Shown: positions 8,560-16,449, counted from the first letter of the stretch. The stretch is 34,583 nt of DNA from Chromobacterium haemolyticum (GCF_002081825.1 NZ_MUKU01000050.1:1-34583); one strand, 5' to 3'. Made by a program: numbers and translations. Notes: a model not told the origin generated them from the letters alone.

Positions 8560-9427
8560 CCTCGCCCTTGGACGGGCGCGGCAACTGACCGCCGCAGTGT
8601 TTGCAGAAGCGCGCGTCCCAGTCGTGGCCCTCGGTGAAGCAGTGAGGGCACAGGCGGGTACCGGACACGGCTTCCGCGGTCTTGATCTTGGCGCCGCTGC
8701 CGCGCGCGATTTCGGCGGTGACTATGCCGGTGGGCACCGCGATGATGCCGTAGCCGGTGATCATCACCACGCTGGCCAGCGCCTGGCCCAGCGGCGTCTT
8801 GGGCGTGATGTCGCCGAAGCCCACCGTGGTCAGCGTGACGATGGCCCAGTAAATGCTGACCGGGATGCTGGTGTAGCCGTGTTCCGGGCCTTCGATCACG
8901 AACATCATCGTGCCCAGGATCACCACCAGCAAGACCACGGTGACCAGAAACACCGTAATCTTGCGCCGGCTGGCCAGCATCGCCCGTTTCAGCTCGCTGG
9001 CCTCGCCTATGTAGCGGGTCAGTTTGAGGATGCGGAACATGCGCAACAGGCGCAGGATGCGGATATCGGCCAGGAAGCGGCTTTCCGGGATGAATAGCCC
9101 AAGATACAGCGGCAGCACCGACAGCAGGTCGATGATGCCGAAGAAGCTCTTCACATAGCGCATCGGCTTGTGGATGCAGATCAGCCGCAAGGCGTACTCG
9201 ATAGTGAACAGAATGGTGAAACACCAGTCTAGTATCTTGAGTTGAGCGCCCCAGGCCGCTTGTATGCTTTGCACGCTCTCCAGAATCACTGTCAGTACCG
9301 ACAGCAGGATGGCGACGATCAGCGCCAGGTCGAAGATGCGGCCCGGCCGGGTGTCTGCCTCGTAAATGATGATGTAGAGCTTTCGGCGCCAGCCGGTGAG
9401 CGGGATCAGGGTTTCCTGTGTGGGCAT
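8552..9427 (-). CDS. voltage-gated K+ channel with C-terminal zinc ribbon
   Basis: A predicted 291-residue six-helix cation channel. Residues 30-110 form S1-S3. Residues 123-138 are an S4 voltage sensor with regularly spaced arginines ([16 protein letters not shown]). Residues 155-235 form S5, pore and S6, with the selectivity filter TVGFGD at 201-206. The C-terminus carries CPHC and CKHC (Cys260, 263, 275 and 278, spacing CxxC-x11-CxxC), an apparent zinc ribbon in the cytoplasm. I chose ATG 9427 over an upstream frame because the preceding residues are low-complexity and lack family similarity. It converges on the macrodomain gene. Confidence 0.88.
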   Translation of the reverse strand: MPTQETLIPLTGWRRKLYIIIYEADTRPGRIFDLALIVAILLSVLTVILESVQSIQAAWGAQLKILDWCFTILFTIEYALRLICIHKPMRYVKSFFGIIDLLSVLPLYLGLFIPESRFLADIRILRLLRMFRILKLTRYIGEASELKRAMLASRRKITVFLVTVVLLVVILGTMMFVIEGPEHGYTSIPVSIYWAIVTLTTVGFGDITPKTPLGQALASVVMITGYGIIAVPTGIVTAEIARGSGAKIKTAEAVSGTRLCPHCFTEGHDWDARFCKHCGGQLPRPSKGEVS

Positions 9428-9548
9428 AAGCGGGAAGTGGGCCTCGGTCTGCGGGTGGTGGGCAATGGTTTCAGTGTAGTTGCCGGACCGCGGCGCGCGC
9501 GGGGCCGGCTGAGACTGCCAAGTTTGTCGATTATAAGCAAACAATATT

Positions 9549-9576
9549 TTGGTTCGTTGCTCAGCTTGTTTATGAT
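9549..9576 (+). promoter_or_regulatory. candidate sigma-70 promoter of cysK
   Basis: TTGGTT (9549-9554) and TATGAT (9571-9576) are separated by 16 bases. They lie 46 bases before the cysK start in a locally AT-rich stretch. The hexamers match consensus at four and five positions. Confidence 0.4.
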
Positions 9577-9621
9577 GCTGGGTAATATGGTTTTCTTCAA
9601 AACTGTCTGTGGAGAATAAAG

Positions 9622-10557
9622 ATGCGAATTGCCAATGCTGTGACGGATTTGATCGGCAACACCCCGCTGGTGCGGCTTAACCGAGTGACCGACGGCTGCG
9701 GCGCCACCGTGGTCGCCAAACTGGAGTTCTTCAACCCGGCTCACAGCGTCAAGGACCGCATCGCGGTGGCGATGATCGACGCTGCCGAGCAGGCCGGCAA
9801 GATCGGCCCGGACACCACCATCGTCGAACCCACCTCCGGCAATACCGGCATCGGCCTGGCCATGGTCTGCGCCGCGCGCGGCTATAAGCTGGTGATCACC
9901 ATGCCGGAAACCATGAGCCGGGAACGCCGTCAACTGCTGCGCGCCTACGGCGCCGAGTTGATCCTGACCCCGGGACCCGACGGCATGGGCGGCGCCATCG
10001 CCAAGGCGCGCGAACTGGTGGAGCAGAATCCGGACAGCCACTTCATGCCGCAGCAGTTTGAGAACCCGGCCAACCCGGCCATCCACCGCAACACCACCGC
10101 CGAAGAAGTATGGAAGGACACCGACGGCCAGGTCGACATCTTCGTCGCCGGCGTCGGCACCGGCGGCACCATCACCGGCGTGGGCGAAGTACTGAAGGCG
10201 CGCAAGCCCGGCGTGCGCATCGTAGCGGTGGAGCCGGACGCGTCTCCGGTGCTGTCCGGCGGCCCCAAAGGCCCGCACCCGATCCAGGGCATAGGCGCAG
10301 GCTTTGTGCCGGCCATCCTCAACACCGGCATTTACGATGAAATCATCCGGGTGAAGAATGAGGACTCGATGGAAACCGCGCGCGCGGTGGCGGCTCGCGA
10401 AGGCCTGCTGGTGGGCATTTCCTCCGGCGCGGCGGTGTGGGCGGCGCTGGAGCTGGCCAAGCGTCCGGAAAACGCCGGCAAGCTGATCGTGGTGGTGATT
10501 CCTTCTTTCGGCGAGCGCTATTTGTCCACGCCGCTGTTCCAGCATCTGGCGGATTAA
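9622..10557 (+). CDS. cysK: cysteine synthase A (O-acetylserine sulfhydrylase)
   Basis: A pyridoxal-phosphate enzyme that makes L-cysteine from O-acetylserine and sulfide, the final step of cysteine biosynthesis. The 311 residues match the CysK length. Visible motifs are the PLP lysine in [11 protein letters not shown] (Lys44), the substrate loop TSGNTGIG at 71-78, the phosphate-binding [10 protein letters not shown] near 177-186, and [11 protein letters not shown]. The C-terminal [11 protein letters not shown] is typical of the A isozyme. The ATG has GGAG seven bases upstream. It is monocistronic, with its own terminator at 10588-10627. Confidence 0.95.
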   Translation: MRIANAVTDLIGNTPLVRLNRVTDGCGATVVAKLEFFNPAHSVKDRIAVAMIDAAEQAGKIGPDTTIVEPTSGNTGIGLAMVCAARGYKLVITMPETMSRERRQLLRAYGAELILTPGPDGMGGAIAKARELVEQNPDSHFMPQQFENPANPAIHRNTTAEEVWKDTDGQVDIFVAGVGTGGTITGVGEVLKARKPGVRIVAVEPDASPVLSGGPKGPHPIQGIGAGFVPAILNTGIYDEIIRVKNEDSMETARAVAAREGLLVGISSGAAVWAALELAKRPENAGKLIVVVIPSFGERYLSTPLFQHLAD

Positions 10558-10587
10558 GCGCCCGCGGCCGGCGTGGCCGCGACATCG

Positions 10588-10627
10588 ACAGCCTGGCGGC
10601 TTTCTGCCAGGCTGTTTGTTTTTGTCG
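10588..10627 (+). terminator. intrinsic terminator after cysK
   Basis: ACAGCCTGGC (10588-10597) pairs perfectly with GCCAGGCTGT (10606-10615), followed by TTGTTTTTG. It lies 31 bases after the cysK stop and ends just before the next gene's ribosome-binding site. Confidence 0.88.
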
Positions 10628-10647
10628 TTTCGCATCGAGGGGAAATC

Positions 10648-11520
10648 ATGGAGCAGTTGCAAGCTTTTCTGACCCGCGCCGAAGCCATGCTGGCGCGCTT
10701 GGAGCCCTTGCTGCCGCCGGCGCGGCCGGAGCCGGACTGGAGCGCGAAGGCCTTCCGCTGGCAGCGCCAGGGCATGGCCGGCTGGCTGGAGGCGGTGGCG
10801 GAGCCGCACGCGCCGGAATTGGAGCGGCTGACCCATATCGACGCCCAGCGCGCGCAGCTGCTGCGCAACACCCGCCAGTTCGTCAAGGGGCGGCCGGCCA
10901 ACAACGTGCTGCTCACCGGCGCGCGCGGCACAGGCAAATCCTCGCTGGTCAAGGCGCTGCTGCCGGAGTTCGCCGCCAAGGGCCTGCGTCTCGTCGAAGT
11001 GGACAAGGCGCAACTGGGGGATTTGAACCGCATCGTCGAGCTGGTGGCTGGGCGCAAGGAGCGCTTCATCCTGTTTTGCGATGATTTGTCCTTCGAGCAG
11101 GGCGACGACGCCTACAAGGCGCTGAAGACCGCGCTGGACGGCGGCCTGGCGCGCCGCGTCGACAATGTGCTGGTGTACGCCACCTCCAACCGCCGCCATC
11201 TGATGCCGGAAAAGATGAGCGAAAACCGCGAAGGCTGGGTGCAGGACGGCGAAATCCATCCGGGGGAGGCGATTGAGGAGAAGGTGTCGTTGTCGGACCG
11301 CTTCGGTTTGTGGCTGTCCTTCTACCCGTTCGATCAGGACGCCTACCTGGCGGCGGCGTCCGAATGGCTGGCGCATTTTGGCCTGAAGCTGGACGCCGAG
11401 GCGGAAAAGGCCGCGCTGCACTGGAGTCATCTGCGCGGCAGCCGCTCCGGCCGCGTCGCCTGGCAGTTCGCCTGCGATTGGGCCGGGCGCAGCGCCAAGG
11501 AGCGCAAGGCCTTGCTATGA
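10648..11520 (+). CDS. DUF815-family AAA+ ATPase
   Basis: The 290-residue protein has a Walker A GARGTGKSS at 91-99 and a Walker B ILFCDDLSF at 141-149. An AAA+-style sensor stretch, VLVYATSNRRHLMPEKMSEN, follows. The order and the phrase LSLSDRFGLWLSF-like (VSLSDRFGLWLSF) are characteristic of DUF815 ATPases, whose cellular target is unknown. The ATG at 10648 has GAGGGGA upstream, so the longer open frame is not used. It converges on the antiporter gene with a six-base overlap at the stops. It stands alone with no functional partner in view. Confidence 0.8.
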   Translation: MEQLQAFLTRAEAMLARLEPLLPPARPEPDWSAKAFRWQRQGMAGWLEAVAEPHAPELERLTHIDAQRAQLLRNTRQFVKGRPANNVLLTGARGTGKSSLVKALLPEFAAKGLRLVEVDKAQLGDLNRIVELVAGRKERFILFCDDLSFEQGDDAYKALKTALDGGLARRVDNVLVYATSNRRHLMPEKMSENREGWVQDGEIHPGEAIEEKVSLSDRFGLWLSFYPFDQDAYLAAASEWLAHFGLKLDAEAEKAALHWSHLRGSRSGRVAWQFACDWAGRSAKERKALL

Positions 11521-13227
11521 CTTCAAATAGCGCAGGCCCACGCTCTTGACCTGGCCGTTGGCGGCGGCGCGGATCACCATCTCCAGCCGGTCCAGCCGCA
11601 GCACGTCGCCGGCCACCAGCGGATAGCCGCAAGCGCGTTTGCAGTATTCTGCGATGCTGTCGGCGCGGTCGCGTTCGCTCAGCGTCAGGCCGTAGCTGTC
11701 GGCCAGATCGGCCAGACGCGCCAGCCCGGATACGGTGAAGTAGCCGTAATAAGGATCGTCTCCGGGTGGGTGAAAGGCCTCGCCGGCCGTCTCCAGCGCC
11801 GGGCCGGGGCCGATCAGGCAGGCCCAGTCGCCGGCGCGCAGCGTCTGGCGCGCCGCCGGCTCAAGCGCTTGTTCATCGCGATACAGCGCCGCCAGCCGCA
11901 CGCCGCTGGGCAAGGCCAGTTCGCCGGCCAGTTGGCCTTCGGCCGGGCTATCAGCACGCACCAGGCAGGAGGCGGCCTCGTAGCGGGCTTCCTGGCCGCT
12001 GACCACGGGCACCCGGTGTTCGACGTCCGGCCGCGCCGGCAGCTTCAGCTTCAATTTCTCCGCCAGCGGCGCGATGGTCCAGCCTTGGAACAGCAGCGAC
12101 ATCATCACCACGAAGAAGGCCACGTTGAAGAACAGTTGGCTATTGGGCAGGCCGGCCATCAGCGGAAAAATGGCCAGAATCACCGGCACCGCGCCGCGCA
12201 GGCCCACCCAGCTCATGAACAGCTTTTCCGCCTTGGGCACCGGAAAGGGCAGCATGCACAGCCACACCGCCAGCGGCCGCGCCACCAGCATCAGCACGAT
12301 GGAGATCGCCAGCGCGTAGGGCGCCACCGGCAGTAGATTGGACGGCGTCACCAATAGCCCCAGCACCAGGAACATGGTCACCTGAGCCAGCCAGGCGTAG
12401 CCGTCGTGGATGTTCAATAGATTGGGCAGGTCCGCCACCCGGGCGTTGCCCACCACGATGCCGGCCAGATAGATGGCGAGGAAGCCGCTGCCGCCGGCCG
12501 CGGTGGTCAGGCTGAACAGCGCGCCTGCGGTGCCCAAACTGAACAGCGCCAGCATCGCGCCGCGCGGACCCAGCCGTTGGAACAGCCAAACCATGGCTTT
12601 GCCGCCGGCCCAGCCGGCCAGCGCGCCCAGGCCCATTTGCTTGACGAACAGCCACAACATGGAAGCGACGCCGGCGTCTTGGCCCTGCTGGCCCAGCACC
12701 CCGATCAGCGCCGAGGTCAGGAACACCGCCATCGGGTCATTGCTGCCGGATTCTATCTCCAGCGCGCTGCCGACGCGGCGGTTGATTTCCAGGCCGCGTC
12801 CGGACAGGAGCGCGAACACCGCGGCGGCGTCGGTGGAGCCGACGATGGCGCCGATCAGCAAGCCTTCCAGCCAGCTGAGGTTGAGCACCCAGGCGGCGAA
12901 CAGGCCTGTCACGCCCGTGGTGATCAATACCCCCAGCGTGGCGAGCACCCCGGCCGGCTTCAGGCTGATCCGGAAGCTGTCCTGGCGCGTGCGCAGCCCA
13001 CCGTCGAACAGGATCACCACCAGGGCGATGGTGCCGATCACATAGCTGAGCTGGTAGTTGCCGAACGCGATTTTGCCGGGGCCGTCCTCGCCGGCCAACA
13101 TGCCCAAGGCCAGGAAGACCAGGAGCAGCGGCGCGCCGAAGCGGGAGGCGATGGAGGACACCACCAGGCTGGCGAGGAATACCAGCGAGCCGGCCAGGAT
13201 GAGTGAGTTTAAGGTGTCCAAGTGCAT
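11515..13227 (-). CDS. nhaP2: K+(Na+)/H+ antiporter, NhaP2/CvrA family
   Basis: A 570-residue cation:proton antiporter. Residues 1-390 contain about twelve or thirteen helices of the CPA1 Na+/H+ exchanger fold, with the ion-site signature GSTDAAAVFALL and ESGSNDPMAVFL. Residues 400-480 resemble a TrkA-C (RCK_C) domain, and 490-570 a CorC/HlyC-associated domain, the layout of E. coli CvrA/NhaP2. Such proteins exchange K+ or Na+ for H+ and are gated by their cytoplasmic domains. The ATG at 13227 has AAGGAG only one base away. A TTG at 13221 (third codon) has ideal seven-base spacing and gives an N-terminus MDTLNSL like CvrA, so it may be the true start. Confidence 0.88.
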   Translation of the reverse strand: MHLDTLNSLILAGSLVFLASLVVSSIASRFGAPLLLVFLALGMLAGEDGPGKIAFGNYQLSYVIGTIALVVILFDGGLRTRQDSFRISLKPAGVLATLGVLITTGVTGLFAAWVLNLSWLEGLLIGAIVGSTDAAAVFALLSGRGLEINRRVGSALEIESGSNDPMAVFLTSALIGVLGQQGQDAGVASMLWLFVKQMGLGALAGWAGGKAMVWLFQRLGPRGAMLALFSLGTAGALFSLTTAAGGSGFLAIYLAGIVVGNARVADLPNLLNIHDGYAWLAQVTMFLVLGLLVTPSNLLPVAPYALAISIVLMLVARPLAVWLCMLPFPVPKAEKLFMSWVGLRGAVPVILAIFPLMAGLPNSQLFFNVAFFVVMMSLLFQGWTIAPLAEKLKLKLPARPDVEHRVPVVSGQEARYEAASCLVRADSPAEGQLAGELALPSGVRLAALYRDEQALEPAARQTLRAGDWACLIGPGPALETAGEAFHPPGDDPYYGYFTVSGLARLADLADSYGLTLSERDRADSIAEYCKRACGYPLVAGDVLRLDRLEMVIRAAANGQVKSVGLRYLKS

Positions 13228-13560
13228 GCTCCTTCGGCGGGATGGGGGAGTTCGTGACGAAATCGATCAAGCCCGTAGGCGGAGCGCGGATGGTCTGCCT
13301 TGTGTCGCTACGCGATGAAATGACAAACGGGATAAATATGCAGATTTCGCAGGTTTACAGTGCTAATGGTAACACTTTGAGACTTATCAGCCGCGCTTGA
13401 AACCGGCAATTGACTCATTTTTTTGCGGTTTTACCGCTTATTATGAATTTTTCTGGCTTGGCAACATTGCCGAATATATGACTTGATATTTATTTTTTGT
13501 TAAATGCAATGTATATTTGTTTTGCATTTTGTATAATTATATTTATGACATATAAATAGG
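13228..13560. other. AT-rich intergenic region, no gene seen
   Basis: From about 13320 on, the sequence is far richer in A and T than the flanking genes. It includes a small GCGGT/ACCGC hairpin near 13424-13436 and the motif that recurs upstream of the second peptide gene (13510-13532). Open frames here are short and lack coding character. The composition suggests a transferred or non-coding segment. Confidence 0.5.
13510..13532 (+). promoter_or_regulatory. shared upstream motif, copy 1
   Basis: TGTATATTTGTTT followed by TGCATTTTGT. It matches 22 of 23 positions with 14167-14189 upstream of the paralogous peptide gene. The conservation exceeds that of the surrounding DNA, so a regulatory or promoter role is likely, though no known consensus was recognised. 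Confidence 0.5.
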
Positions 13561-13779
13561 TTGGGGTGGGTATGTACTGTTCGTAAAATTGCCTTGCTGG
13601 CTGTGGGCCTGTGCATCTCCTGGATGGCTTTTGCTGCCATGGCTCCTTGGTACAGATGGGAAAGCAAGTTCGACGGCCATCTGGTGTGCTCGCAATTCTC
13701 CTATGGACCGGGTTGGGTTTTGTTCAATGACATTCCTTACAAAGACGCAGGCTGCCGCATTCAAGGCCGTCCGGGCTGA
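13561..13779 (+). CDS. small exported peptide, paralogue 1 (start codon disrupted?)
   Basis: The reading frame encodes a hydrophobic signal segment (KIALLAVGLCISWMAFA) and a mature peptide of about 47 residues (APWYRWESKFDGHLVCSQFS...). Its two cysteines and the tail PYKDAGC...GRPG match the gene at 14251. The core is about 69% identical, 31 of 45 residues by eye. No in-frame ATG exists. The only in-frame start is TTG at 13561 with a poor ribosome-binding site. The ATG at 13571, which has a GGGGTGGG upstream, is one base out of frame. Dropping T13574 would give M-T-V-R-K, parallel to M-T-R-K in the paralogue. It may be a recently broken gene or carry a sequencing error. Confidence 0.55.
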   Translation: MGWVCTVRKIALLAVGLCISWMAFAAMAPWYRWESKFDGHLVCSQFSYGPGWVLFNDIPYKDAGCRIQGRPG

Positions 13780-13881
13780 TTAGGCTCGCTGCTAGGCCTT
13801 GGCAGCGTTGCTCTTGGCGCGCGGTCCTGTTTGTTCAATACGGCGCCGCGTGTTGAGGCCGACGATTTCAGTCCAGAACTA

Positions 13882-14023
13882 AGAACCTGTTTACGATCTG
13901 CTGCGCGTCGGCGATACGGCGTTGAAACCGAGCTCAGAATGCTCATGTACCACGCGTACATTCCGCTTTTTCGCTCGTTTTCGCCTTGTCTCGCCTTAGC
14001 TCGCGAGATCGTAAACACGTTCT
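13882..14023. repeat. MITE-like dispersed repeat, copy B
   Basis: A 142-bp element with terminal inverted repeats AGAACCTGTTTACGATCT (13882-13899) and its near-perfect complement at 14006-14023 (17 of 18). The interior contains TACATTCCGCTT and CGCCTTGTCTCGC, shared with copy C. It lies between peptide gene 1 and the hairpin that would serve as that gene's terminator. Short open frames across it are not genes. Confidence 0.75.
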
Positions 14024-14054
14024 ATGGACGTAATTTTTAAGAACGGTGAAAAAC

Positions 14055-14074
14055 AAGGGCGCTGAGGCGCCCTT
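14055..14074 (+). terminator. hairpin matching the terminator of peptide gene 2
   Basis: AAGGGCGC (14055-14062) pairs with GCGCCCTT (14067-14074) around TGAG, followed by AATTATT. Its stem is the same as that of 14472-14493, suggesting it once ended peptide gene 1 directly. Confidence 0.65.
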
Positions 14075-14166
14075 AATTATTGGATGTTGCGGGGAGGGGC
14101 GGACAGGTCTTGGAGCTGTCCTTTGTGCGAAGCGATACGGCGCACTTTATGCCAAGGGTATTGTGC

Positions 14167-14189
14167 TGTATATTTGTTTGGCATTTTGT
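14167..14189 (+). promoter_or_regulatory. shared upstream motif, copy 2
   Basis: TGTATATTTGTTTGG followed by CATTTTGT, 22 of 23 identical to 13510-13532. It ends 61 bases before the start codon of peptide gene 2. In copy 1 the distance to the gene is shorter, so the element may act as a promoter or operator rather than as part of the ribosome-binding region. Confidence 0.5.
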
Positions 14190-14250
14190 GCGCATGGTGA
14201 CAGTTGGGTCTGGGCCATGCTTTTCTTCACTTTGTTCTGAGGTACGCACG

Positions 14251-14454
14251 ATGACTCGCAAAATCATTCTGGCCCTGGCGGCCTTGTCTTTTCCCTTGAT
14301 GACTTTGGCCGCTCCCGCCCCTTGGTATCTGTGGCAGAGCAAGATCGACGGCAAGCTTGCCTGCTCGCAATTCTCTTTGGGGCCGGGCTGGACGCAGTTC
14401 AGCTCCCAGCCCTATAAGGACGCGGGTTGCACCAAGCCGGGCCGCCCGGGCTGA
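14251..14454 (+). CDS. small exported peptide, paralogue 2
   Basis: A 67-residue protein. MTRKIILALAALSFPLMTLA is a Sec signal peptide cleaved before APAPWYLWQSK. The mature peptide is about 47 residues with two cysteines about 22 residues apart, aromatic residues near the N-terminus and a Gly/Pro tail (CTKPGRPG). GAGG lies about nine bases before the ATG. A terminator follows 18 bases after the stop, so it is a single-gene unit. I cannot name the family. A single disulfide-stabilised periplasmic or secreted peptide is the simplest reading. Confidence 0.75.
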   Translation: MTRKIILALAALSFPLMTLAAPAPWYLWQSKIDGKLACSQFSLGPGWTQFSSQPYKDAGCTKPGRPG

Positions 14455-14471
14455 GACAAGCTTGAATCCAT

Positions 14472-14493
14472 TAAGGGCGCCGCGGCGCCCTTA
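14472..14493 (+). terminator. intrinsic terminator of peptide gene 2
   Basis: TAAGGGCGC (14472-14480) pairs perfectly with GCGCCCTTA (14485-14493) around CGCG, followed by TTGCTGG. The stem is the same as that at 14055-14074. Confidence 0.7.
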
Positions 14494-14571
14494 TTGCTGG
14501 GTGGCGCTTGGGGTAGAATGCGCTGCCGGCCGCCGAGAGCCGGGATGATATTCACCGGGCAAGACCAAGCA

Positions 14572-15510
14572 ATGAGCGACAGCAAGATCATAGAGGTAGT
14601 GGCCGGCGCGCTGATGCGGCCGGATGGCAGTTTCATGCTGGGCAGCCGGCCGGAGGGCAAACCCTACGCCGGTTATTGGGAGTTTCCCGGCGGCAAGGTG
14701 GAGCCGGGCGAGAGCGGCGAGCAGGCGCTGGCGCGAGAGCTGTATGAGGAAATGGGCATTGAGATGGAGGCCGCGACGCCGTGGCTGACCAAGGTCCACC
14801 ATTATGAACATGCTTCGGTGCGGCTGCGTTTCTTCCGGGTCTGGTCCTGGCGCGGCGAGCCGCAGTCGCGGGAAGGCCAGCGCTTCGCTTGGCAGACGCC
14901 GGGCGCGTGCACGGTGCAACCCATGCTGCCGGCCAACGGGCCCATTCTCAAATCGCTGGAATTGCCGGCGGCTTATGCGATCAGCTGCGCGCACGAGATC
15001 GGCGTCGACGCCCAATTGCGGCGGCTGGAGCAGGGGCCAGCCTGGAGCATGGTGCAGATCCGCGAGCCGGGGATGCCGCGCGCGGAACTGGCCGACTTTG
15101 TCGCCAAGGCGGCGGCTATCGTTCATGGCCGCGGCGGCAAGCTGCTGGTCAATGCCGATCCGGCCTGGGCGGCGGAATGGCCGGTGGACGGCGTGCATCT
15201 GAACGCCGCGCGGCTGGCCTCGCTGACGGAGCGCCCTGCGTTCGCCTGGGTGGGGGCGTCGGCGCATGATGCGGCGCAAGTGGCGCGGATCGGAGAGCTG
15301 GGCCTGGACTACGCCTTGCTCGGCCATGTGGCGGCTACCTCCAGTCATCCCGGCGCGGCGCCCTTGGGTTGGGACGGTTTCCTGCAGTGCCTGGCCGCCG
15401 GCGCGCCCGCGCCGGTCTACGCGCTGGGGGGCATGAGTCTGGACGATCTGGATGCCGCCCGCCGTCATGGCGCGCACGGCGTCGCCTTGATGCGGGGAGC
15501 TTGGCGATGA
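14572..15510 (+). CDS. Nudix hydrolase fused to thiamine-phosphate-synthase-like domain
   Basis: The 312-residue protein has an N-terminal MutT-like Nudix domain (about 1-130). Its Nudix box is complete: G-x5-E-x7-REL-YEE-x-GI within GGKVEPGESGEQALARELYEEMG. Residues about 135-312 form a TIM-barrel domain of the ThiE/TenI family (VQIREPGMPRAELADFV, GVHLNAARL, YALLGHVAATSSHPG, VYALGGMSLDDLDAARRHGAHGVALMRG). MutT cleaves 8-oxo-dGTP. Fusions of this kind are known in proteobacteria and are annotated as Nudix family proteins, but the role of the second domain is unclear. I prefer the ATG at 14572, since upstream codons lack family similarity. The stop overlaps the next start (ATGA). Confidence 0.85.
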   Translation: MSDSKIIEVVAGALMRPDGSFMLGSRPEGKPYAGYWEFPGGKVEPGESGEQALARELYEEMGIEMEAATPWLTKVHHYEHASVRLRFFRVWSWRGEPQSREGQRFAWQTPGACTVQPMLPANGPILKSLELPAAYAISCAHEIGVDAQLRRLEQGPAWSMVQIREPGMPRAELADFVAKAAAIVHGRGGKLLVNADPAWAAEWPVDGVHLNAARLASLTERPAFAWVGASAHDAAQVARIGELGLDYALLGHVAATSSHPGAAPLGWDGFLQCLAAGAPAPVYALGGMSLDDLDAARRHGAHGVALMRGAWR

Positions 15511-15935
15511 ACGCCAAGCAGCGTAAATGGCTGGCTCTGGGCGGCGCCTTGTTGCTGTTGGCCAGCCTCAAGTTCAGCTTGATCTACCGCTGGTACGGCG
15601 AGCGGCAAGCGGTCAAGCCGTCGCCCTTGGCCTGCGTCGCCGGCCGGCCATCCTGTGATCTGCCCGACGGCGGTGTCTGGCGTTTCGCGTCGCCGCCGCA
15701 AAACGGCAAGCCGTTCGAGATTCGCTTGGAAGGCGTCGCGGCGCGGGAAGCGCCGCAGGTGGAGTTTAATATGGCCGACATGGATATGGGCTTCAATCGC
15801 TACACCTTTGTGCGCGACGGCGCGGATTGGAAGGCCGTGGTCACCCTGCCGCTGTGCGTCAGCGGCAGCCGCGACTGGCTGGCCGCCTTGAGCCTGGACG
15901 GCAAGCGCTACCTGCTGCCGTTTTCCACGCATTGA
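15507..15935 (+). CDS. membrane-anchored conserved hypothetical protein
   Basis: The 142-residue protein has one N-terminal transmembrane or signal-anchor helix (WLALGGALLLLASLKFSLIY). A periplasmic domain follows, with a Cys pair (ACVAGRPSC) and a later Cys (LPLCVSG). The segment VEFNMADMDMGFNRYTF and the strand pattern recall the beta-sandwich of FixH/YtkA-like proteins, which is only a resemblance. The start codon overlaps the stop of the Nudix gene by four bases, so translation is coupled. Function unknown. Confidence 0.7.
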   Translation: MNAKQRKWLALGGALLLLASLKFSLIYRWYGERQAVKPSPLACVAGRPSCDLPDGGVWRFASPPQNGKPFEIRLEGVAAREAPQVEFNMADMDMGFNRYTFVRDGADWKAVVTLPLCVSGSRDWLAALSLDGKRYLLPFSTH

Positions 15936-15956
15936 ACAGCGGGGCGGCGCGCCGTC

Positions 15957-16409
15957 TCATCTTTTCTTGCGCTTGATGTACAGCGTCTTGAATACCCTCG
16001 CCACCAACTCGCCCTGCTGATCCAGAACATCCACCTGTAATTTAGGCAGGTATTTGTCTCCGGCGGCGGTGTGCAGTCTGATCTCCTCCATCATGGCGGG
16101 CTCCAGCCGGAAATGCGCGCGCACCGTGCCGCGGCCCGGTTTGACGTAGTCTATGCTGCCGCTTTTGTCCCACACATAGTAGTCCCGTCCCAACTGGCGC
16201 ATCAGCATCAGCATGAAGAAGGGGTCGGTCATCGCGTACAGGCTGCCGCCGAAATGGGTGCCGACGTAGTTGCGATTGCTGAAGCCCAGCTTCAGCCGCA
16301 CTTCGATATCGCTGAAGTCGGCGGTCAGCCGCTTGACGCGGATGCCGGCTCCCAAGAAGGGCGGCCATAAATTGAGTAAAAGTCTGAAGAGCCAGGCGGG
16401 TGGTTTCAT
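15957..16409 (-). CDS. DUF4442-like hotdog-fold protein
   Basis: A 150-residue protein with the features of the DUF4442/PaaI-like hotdog group: GFSNRNYVGTHFGGSLYAMTDPFFMLMLM forms the central helix and active-site loop, and SIDYVKPGRGTVRAHFRL the following strands. Hotdog enzymes usually act on acyl-CoA thioesters, but this branch is uncharacterised. The C-terminus is basic (LYIKRKKR). It faces the preceding plus-strand gene and has no strong ribosome-binding site visible. Confidence 0.75.
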   Translation of the reverse strand: MKPPAWLFRLLLNLWPPFLGAGIRVKRLTADFSDIEVRLKLGFSNRNYVGTHFGGSLYAMTDPFFMLMLMRQLGRDYYVWDKSGSIDYVKPGRGTVRAHFRLEPAMMEEIRLHTAAGDKYLPKLQVDVLDQQGELVARVFKTLYIKRKKR

Positions 16410-16449
16410 TGTATTAAAACAGTCGTTTGAATTCGATCATCGTCAATAA

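Noticed and set aside
9406-11430. Long minus-strand frame opposite cysK and the DUF815 gene
   Set aside because: It spans two well-supported plus-strand genes and a terminator, with shadow-type composition and no recognisable domain.
13831-14040. Open frame of 69 codons across repeat copy B
   Set aside because: It is composed mostly of the inverted-repeat element, with no ribosome-binding site and no domain. Repeat-derived frame.
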